Source: Celeribacter sp. HF31
GTDB taxonomy: Bacteria; Pseudomonadota; Alphaproteobacteria; Rhodobacterales; Rhodobacteraceae
Assembly: GCF_011806455.1 (NCBI RefSeq)
Contig: NZ_JAATOT010000002.1
Span: 434,001-498,000 of the forward strand
DNA: 64,000 nt
Direction of reading: 5' to 3'
The position numbers were made by a program, and so were the translations under genes. Shown here piece by piece: positions 1 to 10,289 of the stretch. The notes below the pieces were generated by a model. The model had not been told where the DNA came from, ran no database searches, and was given only the letters and a program-made list of their open reading frames with translations. The stretch's first letter is position 1. Each line of letters opens with the position of its first letter.

Positions 1-61
1 TCACCAAGGGCTGGGCGCGGGCCTTGGTCATCAGCTCTTGCAAGGTCTCTTTGGCAGACAT
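1..61 (-). CDS. Unidentified protein, N-terminus only
   Basis: A reverse-strand reading frame starts at ATG 61-59 and runs off the left window edge. It encodes MSAKETLQELMTKARAQPLV. An AGGA Shine-Dalgarno-like stretch sits about 8 bases upstream of the ATG, which supports this start. Twenty residues are not enough to name a family. It is divergent from the hydrolase gene that starts at 98. Confidence 0.4.
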   Translation of the reverse strand, partial: MSAKETLQELMTKARAQPLV

Positions 62-97
62 GGTGAAATCCTGTTGTTGAATGCCTATGTTAACCGG

Positions 98-805
98 ATG
101 ATACCGAAAGTGGAAACCGGCGCGCTGCGCCTCGCCTCATATAATCTGCGCAAATGCAAAGGCACGGATGGCAAGCGTGCGCCGGGGCGGGTGTTGGATG
201 TGATCAACAGCCTTGAGGCAGACGTCATTGCGCTGCAAGAGGCCGATCTGCGGTTGGGGCCGCGCCCCGCCGCGCTGCCGTCTCGGATGATCGACACGCA
301 TACAGAGTTCACCGCCCTGCCCGTCAACACCTCGCCGGTCTCCGTCGGCTGGCATGGCAATGCGATTTTGGTGCGCAAAGGGGCCTTGGTCGAGGCGGTG
401 CATCGTTTCGATCTGCCGGGGTTGGAGCCGCGTGGATCGGTGGCGGTGGATCTGCCAAACCTGCGCGTCGTGGGGGTGCATCTGGGCCTGTTGCGCAGCT
501 CGCGGCAGAAACAGCTTCACGCCATTCGTGCGCATCTGGCCAAACTCGACGACCGCCCCACCGTCATCTTGGGCGATTTCAACGAATGGTCGCGCACGCA
601 GGGCCTCGATCCGTTACGTGACGCCTTTGACATCCACGCGCCGGGACGCTCGTTTCACGCCTCGCGCCCGATGGCCGCGCTGGACCGCGTCGCCTTTACC
701 CCCGCGTTAGAAATGCGCGACGCGGGCGTGGCGGAGACGGTGTTGTCGCGCCAAGCGTCCGACCATTTGCCGATCTGGGCCGATTTGCGCCAGACAAGGC
801 CCTGA
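98..805 (+). CDS. Endonuclease/exonuclease/phosphatase (EEP) family hydrolase
   Basis: A 235-aa metal-dependent phosphodiesterase or nuclease of the EEP (DNase I-like) fold. Visible family motifs are the early Asn in ASYNLRK (about residue 16), the metal-binding Glu in LQEAD (about 48), the GDFNEW motif (159-164) and the C-terminal SDHLPIW motif (221-227) with the catalytic His. These four elements in this order define the fold. The substrate cannot be deduced: relatives act on DNA, sphingomyelin or phosphoinositides. There is no signal peptide. The ATG at 98 is preferred over upstream TTG 38, because 38 would overlap the start of the divergent gene and adds residues that do not belong to the fold. 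Confidence 0.85.
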   Translation: MIPKVETGALRLASYNLRKCKGTDGKRAPGRVLDVINSLEADVIALQEADLRLGPRPAALPSRMIDTHTEFTALPVNTSPVSVGWHGNAILVRKGALVEAVHRFDLPGLEPRGSVAVDLPNLRVVGVHLGLLRSSRQKQLHAIRAHLAKLDDRPTVILGDFNEWSRTQGLDPLRDAFDIHAPGRSFHASRPMAALDRVAFTPALEMRDAGVAETVLSRQASDHLPIWADLRQTRP

Positions 806-949
806 CAAGTCCCTGATCTGACGGGAAGTTTCCACGGTATCATGTCGTCTCTGCGAATGCGGTATGCGATAATCTGTGGTGCGCTTGTCGAGAAATCGTT
901 TTAAACCCGACCCAAGACGATTTTTACGGTTCCCTCTCGAGGCATTCCC

Positions 950-2215
950 ATGACCCTTCTGCAAATCACCTCGCTTCTGATCGTGCTCGCCGGCGCCTTC
1001 GGGGCGATCAATTATCTGTTTTTGAAACTCCCCTCCTCCATCGGCATTCTCGTCGTGGCGCTCATTGCCTCTCTCGCGGTGATCGGCCTCGACGTCATCT
1101 ACCCCGCCTCGCAGGTCGAAGAGACCATCCGCGCCGAGGTTCTGGCCTTTGATTTCTCCGACACGCTGTTGGAGGGCATGTTGGGGCTGTTGCTCTTTGC
1201 AGGCGCGTTGCATGTGAAGGTCTCCGATCTTCGCGCGCAATGGAGGCCGGTGTTTCTCATGGCAACCTTGGGCGTGGCTCTGTCCACCGCCGTGGTGGGC
1301 GCAGGCTTTAGCTGGCTGACCGGCATGCCCTTGTTGATCGCGCTGACCTTCGGGGCGCTGATTTCGCCGACCGATCCGGTGGCGGTTCTGGGCGTGTTGC
1401 GGCAGGCGTCTCTGCCGAAAAGCCTTGAGACCAAGATCGCGGGCGAGAGCCTGTTCAACGATGGCGTGGGCTATGTGGTCTATCTGGTGCTGGTTGGCCT
1501 GGCCTTTGCGGGCACGGGGCACGGCGATACGCATGGGAGTGAGAATGCCGTCGAAGGCGCGCTTTGGCTCTTTGCCCAAGAGGCCATCGGCGGTGCTTTG
1601 TTGGGTCTTATTCTCGGTTGGCTGACCTTCCGCGTGATGCGCCTCATTGACGACTATGCGCTTGAGGTGCTGATCACCTTGGGGCTCGCGTTCGGTGGCT
1701 ATGAGCTGGCGGTCGCGCTGCATGTCTCCGCCCCGATCATGGCGGTCTGCGCCGGGCTTTTGATCGGCGATGTGGGCGCGAGATACGGCATGTCCGAAGA
1801 AACCCGCCGCTATGTCGATGCCTTCTGGAAGATGATCGACGAGATCCTGAACGCCCTCCTCTTCCTGATGATCGGCTTCGAGGTCTTCGCCATCGCTTTC
1901 GAAACCTCTTCCGTCATCGCCGGCCTTATGGCCATCGTTTTGGCACTCGTCGCGCGGCTCACGGCGGTGGCGATCCCGGTTCTGATGCTCAAACCCTTCT
2001 CGGATTTCTCGAAAGGCACCATCCCGATCATGACCTGGGGCGGGCTCAAAGGCGGGATTTCCGTCGCCCTCGCCCTCTCCTTGCCCGACAGCGAATGGAA
2101 ACCGCTGATCCTGACGGCAACCTATATCGTGGTGGTCTTCTCCATCATCGTCCAGGGTCTCACCGTCGCCGCCGTCGCGAAACGTGTCGGCCCTGAACCG
2201 GAGTTGGATGTATGA
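950..2215 (+). CDS. CPA1-type Na+(K+)/H+ antiporter
   Basis: A 421-aa polytopic inner-membrane protein with about 12 hydrophobic segments, belonging to the monovalent cation:proton antiporter-1 family. The diagnostic ISPTDPVAV segment (139-147) and the downstream ESLFNDGVGYV segment (about 165-175) hold the Asp residues that carry cation and proton in NhaP/NHE-type exchangers. The short C-terminus lacks the RCK or TrkA-C domain seen in some relatives. Its stop codon overlaps the start of the next gene (ATGA at 2212-2215), so the two are translationally coupled. Whether it prefers Na+ or K+ cannot be seen. Confidence 0.9.
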   Translation: MTLLQITSLLIVLAGAFGAINYLFLKLPSSIGILVVALIASLAVIGLDVIYPASQVEETIRAEVLAFDFSDTLLEGMLGLLLFAGALHVKVSDLRAQWRPVFLMATLGVALSTAVVGAGFSWLTGMPLLIALTFGALISPTDPVAVLGVLRQASLPKSLETKIAGESLFNDGVGYVVYLVLVGLAFAGTGHGDTHGSENAVEGALWLFAQEAIGGALLGLILGWLTFRVMRLIDDYALEVLITLGLAFGGYELAVALHVSAPIMAVCAGLLIGDVGARYGMSEETRRYVDAFWKMIDEILNALLFLMIGFEVFAIAFETSSVIAGLMAIVLALVARLTAVAIPVLMLKPFSDFSKGTIPIMTWGGLKGGISVALALSLPDSEWKPLILTATYIVVVFSIIVQGLTVAAVAKRVGPEPELDV

Positions 2216-3045
2216 CGAAATACCTGACCTATGACGTCTTCACCGATCGCGCCTTTGGCGGCAATCCTCTGGCCGTGGTGCCCGAGGCGGCCCCCCTGCC
2301 CGAAGAGCAGCTGCAAAAGATCGCGCGCGAATTCAACTATTCGGAGACGGTGTTTCTCTATCCGCCCGAGGAGGCGGGGAACACCGCGCGGCTCAGGATT
2401 TTCACGCCGACGATGGAGGTGCCTTTTGCGGGGCATCCCACCATCGGTGCGGCCGTGGCGCTCTCTGAGATGGGCTATGGGCCGGAGTTGCGGCTTGAGT
2501 TGAAGGTCGGGTTGATCACCGCGACAGCCGCAGGTGGCAAAGCCGAATTCACCGCCACGCAGCCGCTTGAGACCCTCGCGCATCCTGAAGCGGCTCTGGT
2601 GGCCAAAGCGCTGGGATTGGCTGAGAGCGAGCTTGCATCCGCGCCTGTCATGGCGGGGATGGGGCTCGCGTTCACCTTCACGGAACTGACCTCGCGCGCG
2701 GCTTTGGCACGCATCACGTGCGACATCGCCAGTTTCCGCGAGGGCCATGCGCGCTACCCGATGGGCCTCGACTTTGCCCAAGTGCCCTATTGGCGCGATG
2801 GCGACACGGTTCACATGCGCATGTTTGCACCGCTCGACGACATTCCCGAAGATCCCGCGACGGGGTCTGCGGCGGCGGCCCTTGGGCGGCTCTTTCAGGA
2901 GCGCGACGGCGGCGACATCACCATGACAATTCACCAAGGCGACGACATGGGGCGTCCCTCGCGAATCTCGGTCCATGCCACCCCCGAAGGCGTCACCATC
3001 GGCGGTCAAGCGATCCGCATGATGGAGGGCACTCTGCTCGTTTAA
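2212..3045 (+). CDS. PhzF family isomerase/epimerase-like protein
   Basis: A 277-aa protein of the PhzF (phenazine biosynthesis-like) family, with a diaminopimelate-epimerase fold. Hallmarks are YDVFTDRAFGGNPLAVV at the N-terminus, the FNYSETVFL segment with the catalytic Glu45, the FAGHPTIGAA motif (about 73-82) and EDPATGSAAAAL (213-224). Length is normal for the family. No other phenazine genes are nearby, so this is a generic PhzF paralogue of unknown substrate. It is coupled to the antiporter by a 4-base overlap. Confidence 0.9.
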   Translation: MTKYLTYDVFTDRAFGGNPLAVVPEAAPLPEEQLQKIAREFNYSETVFLYPPEEAGNTARLRIFTPTMEVPFAGHPTIGAAVALSEMGYGPELRLELKVGLITATAAGGKAEFTATQPLETLAHPEAALVAKALGLAESELASAPVMAGMGLAFTFTELTSRAALARITCDIASFREGHARYPMGLDFAQVPYWRDGDTVHMRMFAPLDDIPEDPATGSAAAALGRLFQERDGGDITMTIHQGDDMGRPSRISVHATPEGVTIGGQAIRMMEGTLLV

Positions 3046-3052
3046 ATGGGGT

Positions 3053-3700
3053 TTAGGCGCTTGCGTCAGCGGCACCTTTGAGGATCAAGCGCGCAGCGGT
3101 GACAAAGGCCGCGTCGGGCTCAGAGGCGCCGTAAACCTGTTTCACATCTTCCGGCAACTCGTCGAAAAACGCGGGCCGTGCGACGGAGAGTTGTGCCGCG
3201 CCTTGCAGAGCCACGAACAAGGCATGCACCAGATCGAAGGCCTCGCCACTGCCCATCGCGCGCTCGGTGGCCATTTCGGTCGTCAGACGTGCGGCCTGCG
3301 CCCCGACTGCGCGTTTCGTGCGGATCAAAGCCTCGCGCGACAGGTTGGCTTCGATGATCGTGGTGAGCCGCGCCATCAACGGCAGGAACAGCGCATTCTC
3401 GCGCGCTTCCATCGACATCGCCCGGATCAATGCCTCATCCTCTCCGACATGAGGCAAAAGCGCGTCGACATAACCGCTCAGCCCCTCGACAAACAGCAGA
3501 GCAAAGACCTCTTCCTTGGTTTTCACATAGAGATAGAGCGTGCCCTTGGCGAGGCCCGCGCGTTTCGCAAGGCCGGACATGGTGACGCTCTCGAACCCGG
3601 ATTCGGCAATCATCTCACGCGCCGCCGACAGGACAACTGACCGCCGGTCAGTTTTCTCCTCCGCTGTTCTGGCTCTTTTTTTGTTTTCCCTCAAAGACAT
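3053..3700 (-). CDS. TetR family transcriptional repressor
   Basis: A 215-aa TetR-type regulator. The N-terminal helix-turn-helix is about residues 25-65, with MSGLAKRAGLAKGTLYLYVKT as the recognition unit; the rest is a variable ligand-binding domain. It is divergent from a short-chain dehydrogenase gene. The shared intergenic region carries two TGACNG-N-CGGTCA palindromes (3742-3756 and 3764-3778), which are the obvious operators. A third, perfect 19-bp copy lies inside this gene's own codons (3635-3653). I infer autorepression and control of the divergent SDR. The inducer is unknown. Confidence 0.92.
   Translation of the reverse strand: MSLRENKKRARTAEEKTDRRSVVLSAAREMIAESGFESVTMSGLAKRAGLAKGTLYLYVKTKEEVFALLFVEGLSGYVDALLPHVGEDEALIRAMSMEARENALFLPLMARLTTIIEANLSREALIRTKRAVGAQAARLTTEMATERAMGSGEAFDLVHALFVALQGAAQLSVARPAFFDELPEDVKQVYGASEPDAAFVTAARLILKGAADASA
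3635..3653. promoter_or_regulatory. Intragenic TetR operator-like palindrome
   Basis: A perfect 19-bp palindrome AACTGACCG-C-CGGTCAGTT lies within codons for TDRRS near the start of the tetR gene. Its TGACCG-N-CGGTCA core is the same as that of the intergenic operator at 3742-3756. It may be a third binding site (a roadblock or loop anchor) or a codon-level coincidence. Confidence 0.5.
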
Positions 3701-3741
3701 GTGACTTCACTTCCCGGATTCGCGCCGATCTCCCTTTACAA

Positions 3742-3778
3742 ATGACCGACGGTCATTAATTTAGTGACTGGCGGTCAT
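3742..3778. promoter_or_regulatory. Tandem TetR operators
   Basis: Two palindromic sites occupy the tetR-SDR intergenic region. Site 1 (3742-3756) is ATGACCG-A-CGGTCAT. Site 2 (3764-3778) is GTGACTG-G-CGGTCAT, with one arm mismatch. Their centres are 22 bp apart, about two helical turns, which places two dimers on the same DNA face. Confidence 0.75.
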
Positions 3779-3833
3779 TTACATGACAACCTTGTTGCAT
3801 ATCCCACGCCCAGAAGTCAAAGAAAGGTCCCTC

Positions 3834-4676
3834 ATGACAACCTCGCATCACGCCACAGGGCCGAAAAGGTCGGCGCCGAAAGTGATCCTGATCACCGGCG
3901 CCTCGTCCGGCATCGGCCAACAAAGCGCGCTCGATCTGATCCGCGAGGGCCACATCGTCTATGGCGCCGCCCGGCGGGTGGAGGCCATGGCCCCCCTCAT
4001 CGAGGCGGGCGGGCATACGCTTGCCCTCGATGTCACCGAAGACGCCAGCATGGTTGCCGCCGTCCAGCAGGTGATCGAGGCCGAAGGCCGGATCGACGTG
4101 CTGATCAACAACGCGGGCTACGCCACCTATGGCGCGGTCGAGGATATTCCGATGGAGACCGGACGCCGCCAATTGGAGGTCAACATCATGGGGCTGGCCC
4201 GCATGACACAATTGGTCCTGCCGCATATGCGCGCACAGCAAGCGGGGCGGATCCTCAACATCTCCTCCATCGGCGGCACGATCCACACGCCTTTGGGCGC
4301 CTGGTATCACGGCACCAAATTCTTTGTCGAAGGCTTCACCAACGCCCTGCGGCTGGAGGTTGAGGACAAGGGCATCCAGATGGTGCTGATCGCACCCGGG
4401 CTGATCGACACCGGCTTTTCCGAGGTTCTGACCAAAGAGTTGACTCGCAACGAAAAAGAACCCGCCTATAAGCCGCTCTACGATGGGCTGCGCAATGCAG
4501 ACGCCCAGGCCCAATCGGCGCCCGGCACCGTCTCGAAAGCGATTTCCAAAGCCATCTCGGCCAGACATCCCAAAACGATCTATCGCGCCGGGAAATATGC
4601 AAACCTGCTCTACGTCCTGCGCCGCCTGCTGCCGCATCGGGTCTTCGACAAGATGGTTCTGAGCATGGTCAAATGA
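3834..4676 (+). CDS. Short-chain dehydrogenase/reductase (SDR)
   Basis: A 280-aa classical SDR oxidoreductase with a Rossmann fold. Visible are the TGASSGIG dinucleotide-binding glycine motif (21-28), NNAG (92-95), the catalytic Ser at 144/145 in LNISSIGG, and the YHGTK catalytic Tyr158-Lys162 pair. The substrate is unknown. ATG 3834 follows an AAGAAAGG ribosome-binding site; an in-frame ATG at 3783 would place the start right at operator site 2 with no ribosome-binding site. It is divergent from the TetR gene and very likely its regulatory target. Confidence 0.9.
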   Translation: MTTSHHATGPKRSAPKVILITGASSGIGQQSALDLIREGHIVYGAARRVEAMAPLIEAGGHTLALDVTEDASMVAAVQQVIEAEGRIDVLINNAGYATYGAVEDIPMETGRRQLEVNIMGLARMTQLVLPHMRAQQAGRILNISSIGGTIHTPLGAWYHGTKFFVEGFTNALRLEVEDKGIQMVLIAPGLIDTGFSEVLTKELTRNEKEPAYKPLYDGLRNADAQAQSAPGTVSKAISKAISARHPKTIYRAGKYANLLYVLRRLLPHRVFDKMVLSMVK

Positions 4677-4713
4677 GACTCGAACGCCCACCCCCAAAAG
4701 CGCGAACCAACAA

Positions 4714-4730
4714 TTGCGAGTAAGTCGCAA
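4714..4730. promoter_or_regulatory. Candidate Fur-type box
   Basis: The inverted repeat TTGCGA-GTAAG-TCGCAA lies 66 bp upstream of the Fur-family gene. Its spacing and TTGCGA/TCGCAA arms resemble Fur-like boxes described in alphaproteobacteria, which suggests autoregulation. It lies upstream of the terminator at 4734-4762. Confidence 0.45.
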
Positions 4731-4733
4731 AAG

Positions 4734-4762
4734 CGGGCTGGACCAATCCGGCCCGTTTTTTT
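4734..4762 (+). terminator. Rho-independent terminator after the SDR gene
   Basis: The stem CGGGCTGG / CCGGCCCG (one G-U pair) with loop ACCAAT is followed by seven T. It sits between the candidate Fur box and the fur start codon. Confidence 0.7.
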
Positions 4763-4795
4763 ACCTTTGGGTCGAACACCAGAGCCGGAGCCCTC

Positions 4796-5206
4796 ATGAC
4801 AGACACGATCCTGATGCGTTGCGAGGCCAAGGGCCTGCGCCTGACCGAGCAACGCCGCGTCATCGCCTCTGTGCTCGAAGAGGCGGCGGATCATCCGGAT
4901 GTCGAGGAACTTTACGCCCGCGCCTCCGCCAAGGACCCGAAAATTTCGCTGGCCACGGTGTACCGCACGGTGAAGCTGTTCGAAGAGCGCGGCATTTTGG
5001 ACAAGCTCGAATTCGGCGACGGCCGCGCGCGGTACGAGCCGGCGGATCGGGCGCATCACGATCATCTGATCGACATGGAGACCGGGCAGGTCATCGAATT
5101 CGTCGACCCGGAGATCGAAGCGTTGCAGGAGAAAATCGCGGAGCGACTGGGGTTCGATCTCAAAGGCCATCGCCTTGAGCTTTACGGGGTGCGCAAGAAA
5201 GGGTGA
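4796..5206 (+). CDS. fur: Fur family transcriptional regulator (Fur/Mur-like)
   Basis: A 136-aa ferric/manganese uptake-type regulator. The winged helix is about 1-80, with ISLATVYRTVKLFEE as the recognition helix (50-64). The dimerisation and metal domain follows, with HHDH (87-90) as metal ligands. The C-terminal CxxC structural zinc pairs of many Fur proteins are absent; the only Cys is at position 9. In Rhodobacteraceae this single Fur-like protein often serves manganese (Mur) as well as iron, so the metal is not decided. The start is supported by a GGAG site before ATG 4796. A candidate box upstream implies autoregulation. It is distinct from Irr, which has a haem-binding HxH region. Confidence 0.85.
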   Translation: MTDTILMRCEAKGLRLTEQRRVIASVLEEAADHPDVEELYARASAKDPKISLATVYRTVKLFEERGILDKLEFGDGRARYEPADRAHHDHLIDMETGQVIEFVDPEIEALQEKIAERLGFDLKGHRLELYGVRKKG

Positions 5207-5328
5207 ACGCATCGCGACCTGGGGGTGAGTGGTTTCGCCCTCCCCCGTCTGCAGCTTTGTGGGCGTCACAGAGCTTGCCGCCTGTCCTCGCGACAGGGCA
5301 AGCTTCGGGAAAACACTCGGGACCCCTT

Positions 5329-7666
<2,338 letters not shown>

Positions 7667-7701
7667 GCGTACCGCCACATTTATGCCATAGAGATGAGAG
7701 A

Positions 7702-7729
7702 CTCCGGGAGCATTCGCCCGGAGTTTTTT
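7702..7729 (+). terminator. Enolase terminator
   Basis: The stem CTCCGGG / CCCGGAG with an 8-base loop is followed by six T. It ends one base before the ATG of the next gene. The GGAG at the end of the right arm (7720-7723) sits at Shine-Dalgarno distance from ATG 7731. Confidence 0.85.
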
Positions 7730-7730
7730 C

Positions 7731-8381
7731 ATGTTTGATTTCCTATCTTCTCTGATCCGACGCTTTAGGCGTCCCGGCTGGACACTGATTGACCCGCGCC
7801 CAATCCGTGAAGAGGCCCCTTACACCTTCAACATCCCCTCAAGCGATACACTTGCAAGTGTTGAAATCGGAGACTGCGTCAAGCTTATCTTCGAGGGTAC
7901 AGGCGGGGATGCTTACGATGTCGAACGTATGTGGGTCGAAGTAGACAGACGCGATGATCGTGGTTGGACTGGAAGATTAAGCAATGTTCCAGTCGGTCTG
8001 CGCGCCATTCAACTCCACGACACAATTCAATTTCAAGACTATCATATCATTGACGTGGACCCTTTGCGTCTCGAAGACGAGGACCCCGTCGCGCATGGGG
8101 CATATTTCGCACGCTGTCATGTCGCGAAGGATATTATAGATGGCAAGGATACGGTCCAGCGCATAGAGAGGCGCGAACCGCGCGCGCCAGATCCCGACAC
8201 GAACATTCAGGATACGGGGCTATTTCTCTTCGGTACGAAAGATACGCGACCAGAAGATATGGCCTATGTGGCTTTGGGCATCGTGTTGAATAGGGATGAC
8301 AGTATGTTGGACATCTTGATGGAAAACCGCACTTCCTTGCAGTTCCTGCGTGACGCTTCCGGCAGCTTTATCGCCAAATAA
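7731..8381 (+). CDS. DUF2314/DUF2185-like protein
   Basis: A 216-aa cytoplasmic protein. The segment ERMWVEVDRR...GWTGRLSNVP...DTIQFQDYHIIDV (about 65-110) resembles the DUF2314/DUF2185 fold also found in some polymorphic-toxin immunity proteins. The function is unknown. One sampled 60-base line has 29 G+C (48%), below the neighbouring core genes, which hints at recent acquisition. The only plausible ribosome-binding site is the GGAG in the terminator arm of eno. It is convergent with the next gene, with a two-base gap. Confidence 0.65.
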   Translation: MFDFLSSLIRRFRRPGWTLIDPRPIREEAPYTFNIPSSDTLASVEIGDCVKLIFEGTGGDAYDVERMWVEVDRRDDRGWTGRLSNVPVGLRAIQLHDTIQFQDYHIIDVDPLRLEDEDPVAHGAYFARCHVAKDIIDGKDTVQRIERREPRAPDPDTNIQDTGLFLFGTKDTRPEDMAYVALGIVLNRDDSMLDILMENRTSLQFLRDASGSFIAK

Positions 8382-8383
8382 GC

Positions 8384-8941
8384 TCACCCCTCCTGCGCCT
8401 GCTTCATCATCCGCTCATGCACTGGCACCATGCCGCGGGCAGCCATGTCAGAGACCTCGGCGGCATGAACATTAAGCGCGGTGACAATCTCCGGGTCATC
8501 CGAGGTTTGCACCACAACGATTCCCGCGTCCGTCACCTCAATCTCCGTTTCGATCGCGCCGGTGCGGTCGAAGAAAATGTCCAGCGTCGGGGATTGGATC
8601 ATGATCTGCGGATCGCGCCCTTCATCTACCCGTGCCGACATGCCGACCACATGGCTCACCAGCGCATCCATCACTTCCGGGTCCGAAGACCGTGTCACGG
8701 TGCGAATGCCGTTCGGCAGGTTTTCGACCTCGCGCGAGAGCGTGGTGAAATTCCGGAACATCACCTCCAGCTCGGCACTTTCCTGCAGCGTGGCGTCACC
8801 ACCGCGCAGTCCGGGCATAGTCACTTCATCGTGGCCAGTGCCATCCGCGCCATGCGTATGATCCATGGTTTGGGAAACGCCCATTTGCGCAGAAAACAAC
8901 AGCGACATTCCCAGAGCGATCGAAAGAGTGAAGGATTTCAT
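8384..8941 (-). CDS. Exported protein of unknown function
   Basis: A 185-aa protein with a clear Sec signal peptide (Lys, then a hydrophobic run, cleavage after about residue 23, SAQMGVSQ). The mature part begins with a His-rich stretch (MDHTHGADGTGHDE) that could bind metal. It is otherwise mixed alpha/beta with no catalytic motif that I recognise. It is expected in the periplasm. It ends convergent with the DUF2314-like gene and is divergent from the acetyltransferase. Confidence 0.7.
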   Translation of the reverse strand: MKSFTLSIALGMSLLFSAQMGVSQTMDHTHGADGTGHDEVTMPGLRGGDATLQESAELEVMFRNFTTLSREVENLPNGIRTVTRSSDPEVMDALVSHVVGMSARVDEGRDPQIMIQSPTLDIFFDRTGAIETEIEVTDAGIVVVQTSDDPEIVTALNVHAAEVSDMAARGMVPVHERMMKQAQEG

Positions 8942-9047
8942 ATCTGGGTCCTTTTTTGCCTATGCCACCTATAACACAGTCAGAAAAACGCGTGCATCAC
9001 GATGCTGCCAGCTTGTAAATCCCGCTCGGCTGCGTCACTTTCCATCA

Positions 9048-9674
9048 ATGATCAAGACCTCCCTCTCCAGCCCCCTCTCCAGCCCGCTCGAAGATGGCCT
9101 CCACGAGCTGCCCTCCGGCAAGCTCGCCGCCATTGTCACCTACCTCGAAATGGTCTCCCGACCTGCCCCACGACCTGCGCCGGCGCAGCCGGGCTTGGAG
9201 TTGATCCGCCATGAGGCGCCCGGTCTCGAGTGGTATCGCGCGCTTTATCGACGTGTCGGCGAGGATTGGCTTTGGTTTTCACGGATGTATATGGCGGATG
9301 ACGCGCTTGCCGCAATCCTGACCGACCCGAATGTCGAGGTCTATTCCGTGCGCAAAGACGGCGCGGACCTTGGCCTATTGGAACTTGATTTCCGCGACCC
9401 CGAGAACACCGAGTTGGCGTTTTTCGGGTTGGACGAAAGCCTGATCGGCGGCGGCACCGGGCGGTGGTTGATGGAACATGCGCTGGACAAGGCGTTTGCG
9501 CGCCCGATCAAGCGGTTCTTCGTCCACACCTGTACGCTGGACAGCCCGCAGGCCGTGGGGTTCTACATCCGCTCAGGCTTTACCCCCTACGCCCGCGCCA
9601 TCGAGGTGATGGACGATCCGCGCATGAATGGCCCGCTGGCGGAGACGGCCGCACCGCAGATCCCGATGATCTAA
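9048..9674 (+). CDS. GNAT family N-acetyltransferase
   Basis: A 208-aa acetyltransferase. The C-terminal half shows the GNAT core: LGLLELDFRD beta strand, the acetyl-CoA-binding segment LIGGGTGRWLMEHALDKAF (about 135-153, a degenerate Q/RxxGxG/A loop), and VHTCTLDSPQAVGFYIRSGFTPY, the typical D-P-x-A-xxFYxxxGF motif. The substrate is unknown. ATG 9048 is chosen because upstream in-frame codons overlap the divergent gene's coding and promoter region. Its TAA stop is contributed by the end of the repeat element at 9673. Confidence 0.85.
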   Translation: MIKTSLSSPLSSPLEDGLHELPSGKLAAIVTYLEMVSRPAPRPAPAQPGLELIRHEAPGLEWYRALYRRVGEDWLWFSRMYMADDALAAILTDPNVEVYSVRKDGADLGLLELDFRDPENTELAFFGLDESLIGGGTGRWLMEHALDKAFARPIKRFFVHTCTLDSPQAVGFYIRSGFTPYARAIEVMDDPRMNGPLAETAAPQIPMI

Positions 9675-9784
9675 GCGTTTTTCGTTTAATCTGACTCAGA
9701 TTGAGCGAAAAACGTTGCCACACTGAATTGATATTGCTCCGTTTCTCAAAAATTGAGTGCCCCGAGTTTTTTAGAAACGCTTTA
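9673..9784. repeat. Miniature two-hairpin element, copy 1
   Basis: A ~112-bp element, AAGCGTTTTTCG...GAAACGCTTTA, with two internal hairpins: a left one with TTTTTCG/CGAAAAA arms and a right one with TTTCTCAAAAA arms. It is nearly identical to the copies at 14494, 23541 and 34826. One A is missing at the left end. The element end overlaps the stop codon of the acetyltransferase. Confidence 0.85.
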
Positions 9785-9787
9785 AAG

Positions 9788-9817
9788 GCAAAAGGCCCCG
9801 CAATATTGCGAGGCCTT
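9788..9817 (-). terminator. Terminator of the glycine-zipper lipoprotein gene
   Basis: AAGGCC / GGCCTT arms enclose a nested CGCAATATTGCG palindrome. On the reverse strand the stem is followed by TTTT. It lies directly beside repeat copy 1. Confidence 0.65.
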
Positions 9818-9894
9818 CGAAAACAAACACTCTGTACAAGAAACCTGAGCACTGGTCACTTTACAAACTCATGAGGCAACTTGTGCCCGGCATC

Positions 9895-10170
9895 TTACGG
9901 GCATTTCGCCGTGTAATAGGTGCCGTCGCCGTTCGAATAGGCACAGGTCGCAGCGCTCGCATCCTTGGCGACCAGAGCGCCGGCAGCAGCGCCACCCAGC
10001 GTGGCCAGAACGGTCCATTCGTCACTGGAGCCCAGCGCATCGGCGGTGATGTAGCCCAGACCAGCACCGGCAGCAGCGCCGACGCCGGTGCTCATGTCGG
10101 TGTTGCTCATCTGACAAGCGGCGAGTGCGGGCGCGGCAAAGGCCATCGCCAAAAGGATTTTCTTGGACAT
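9895..10170 (-). CDS. Small glycine-zipper lipoprotein
   Basis: A 91-aa protein with a lipoprotein signal peptide (MSKKILLAMAFAAPALAAC, lipidated Cys19). A Gly/Ala-rich stretch follows (GVGAAAGAGLGYITADALG and LGGAAAGALV) of the glycine-zipper kind found in outer-membrane lipoproteins. The role is unknown, probably envelope structure or stress. A CGGGAG ribosome-binding site precedes ATG 10170. A second protein of similar design lies at 44441. Confidence 0.75.
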   Translation of the reverse strand: MSKKILLAMAFAAPALAACQMSNTDMSTGVGAAAGAGLGYITADALGSSDEWTVLATLGGAAAGALVAKDASAATCAYSNGDGTYYTAKCP

Positions 10171-10289
10171 GGAAGTCTCCCGTTGATCTTATTTCTGTGG
10201 GGTCAACGTCGGCCTCGCCGGAATGGTTCCTGAAAAACTGTCCTAAATGTGCAAATGCGTGAGCGAAAACGAGGTAAATATCTGAAATC

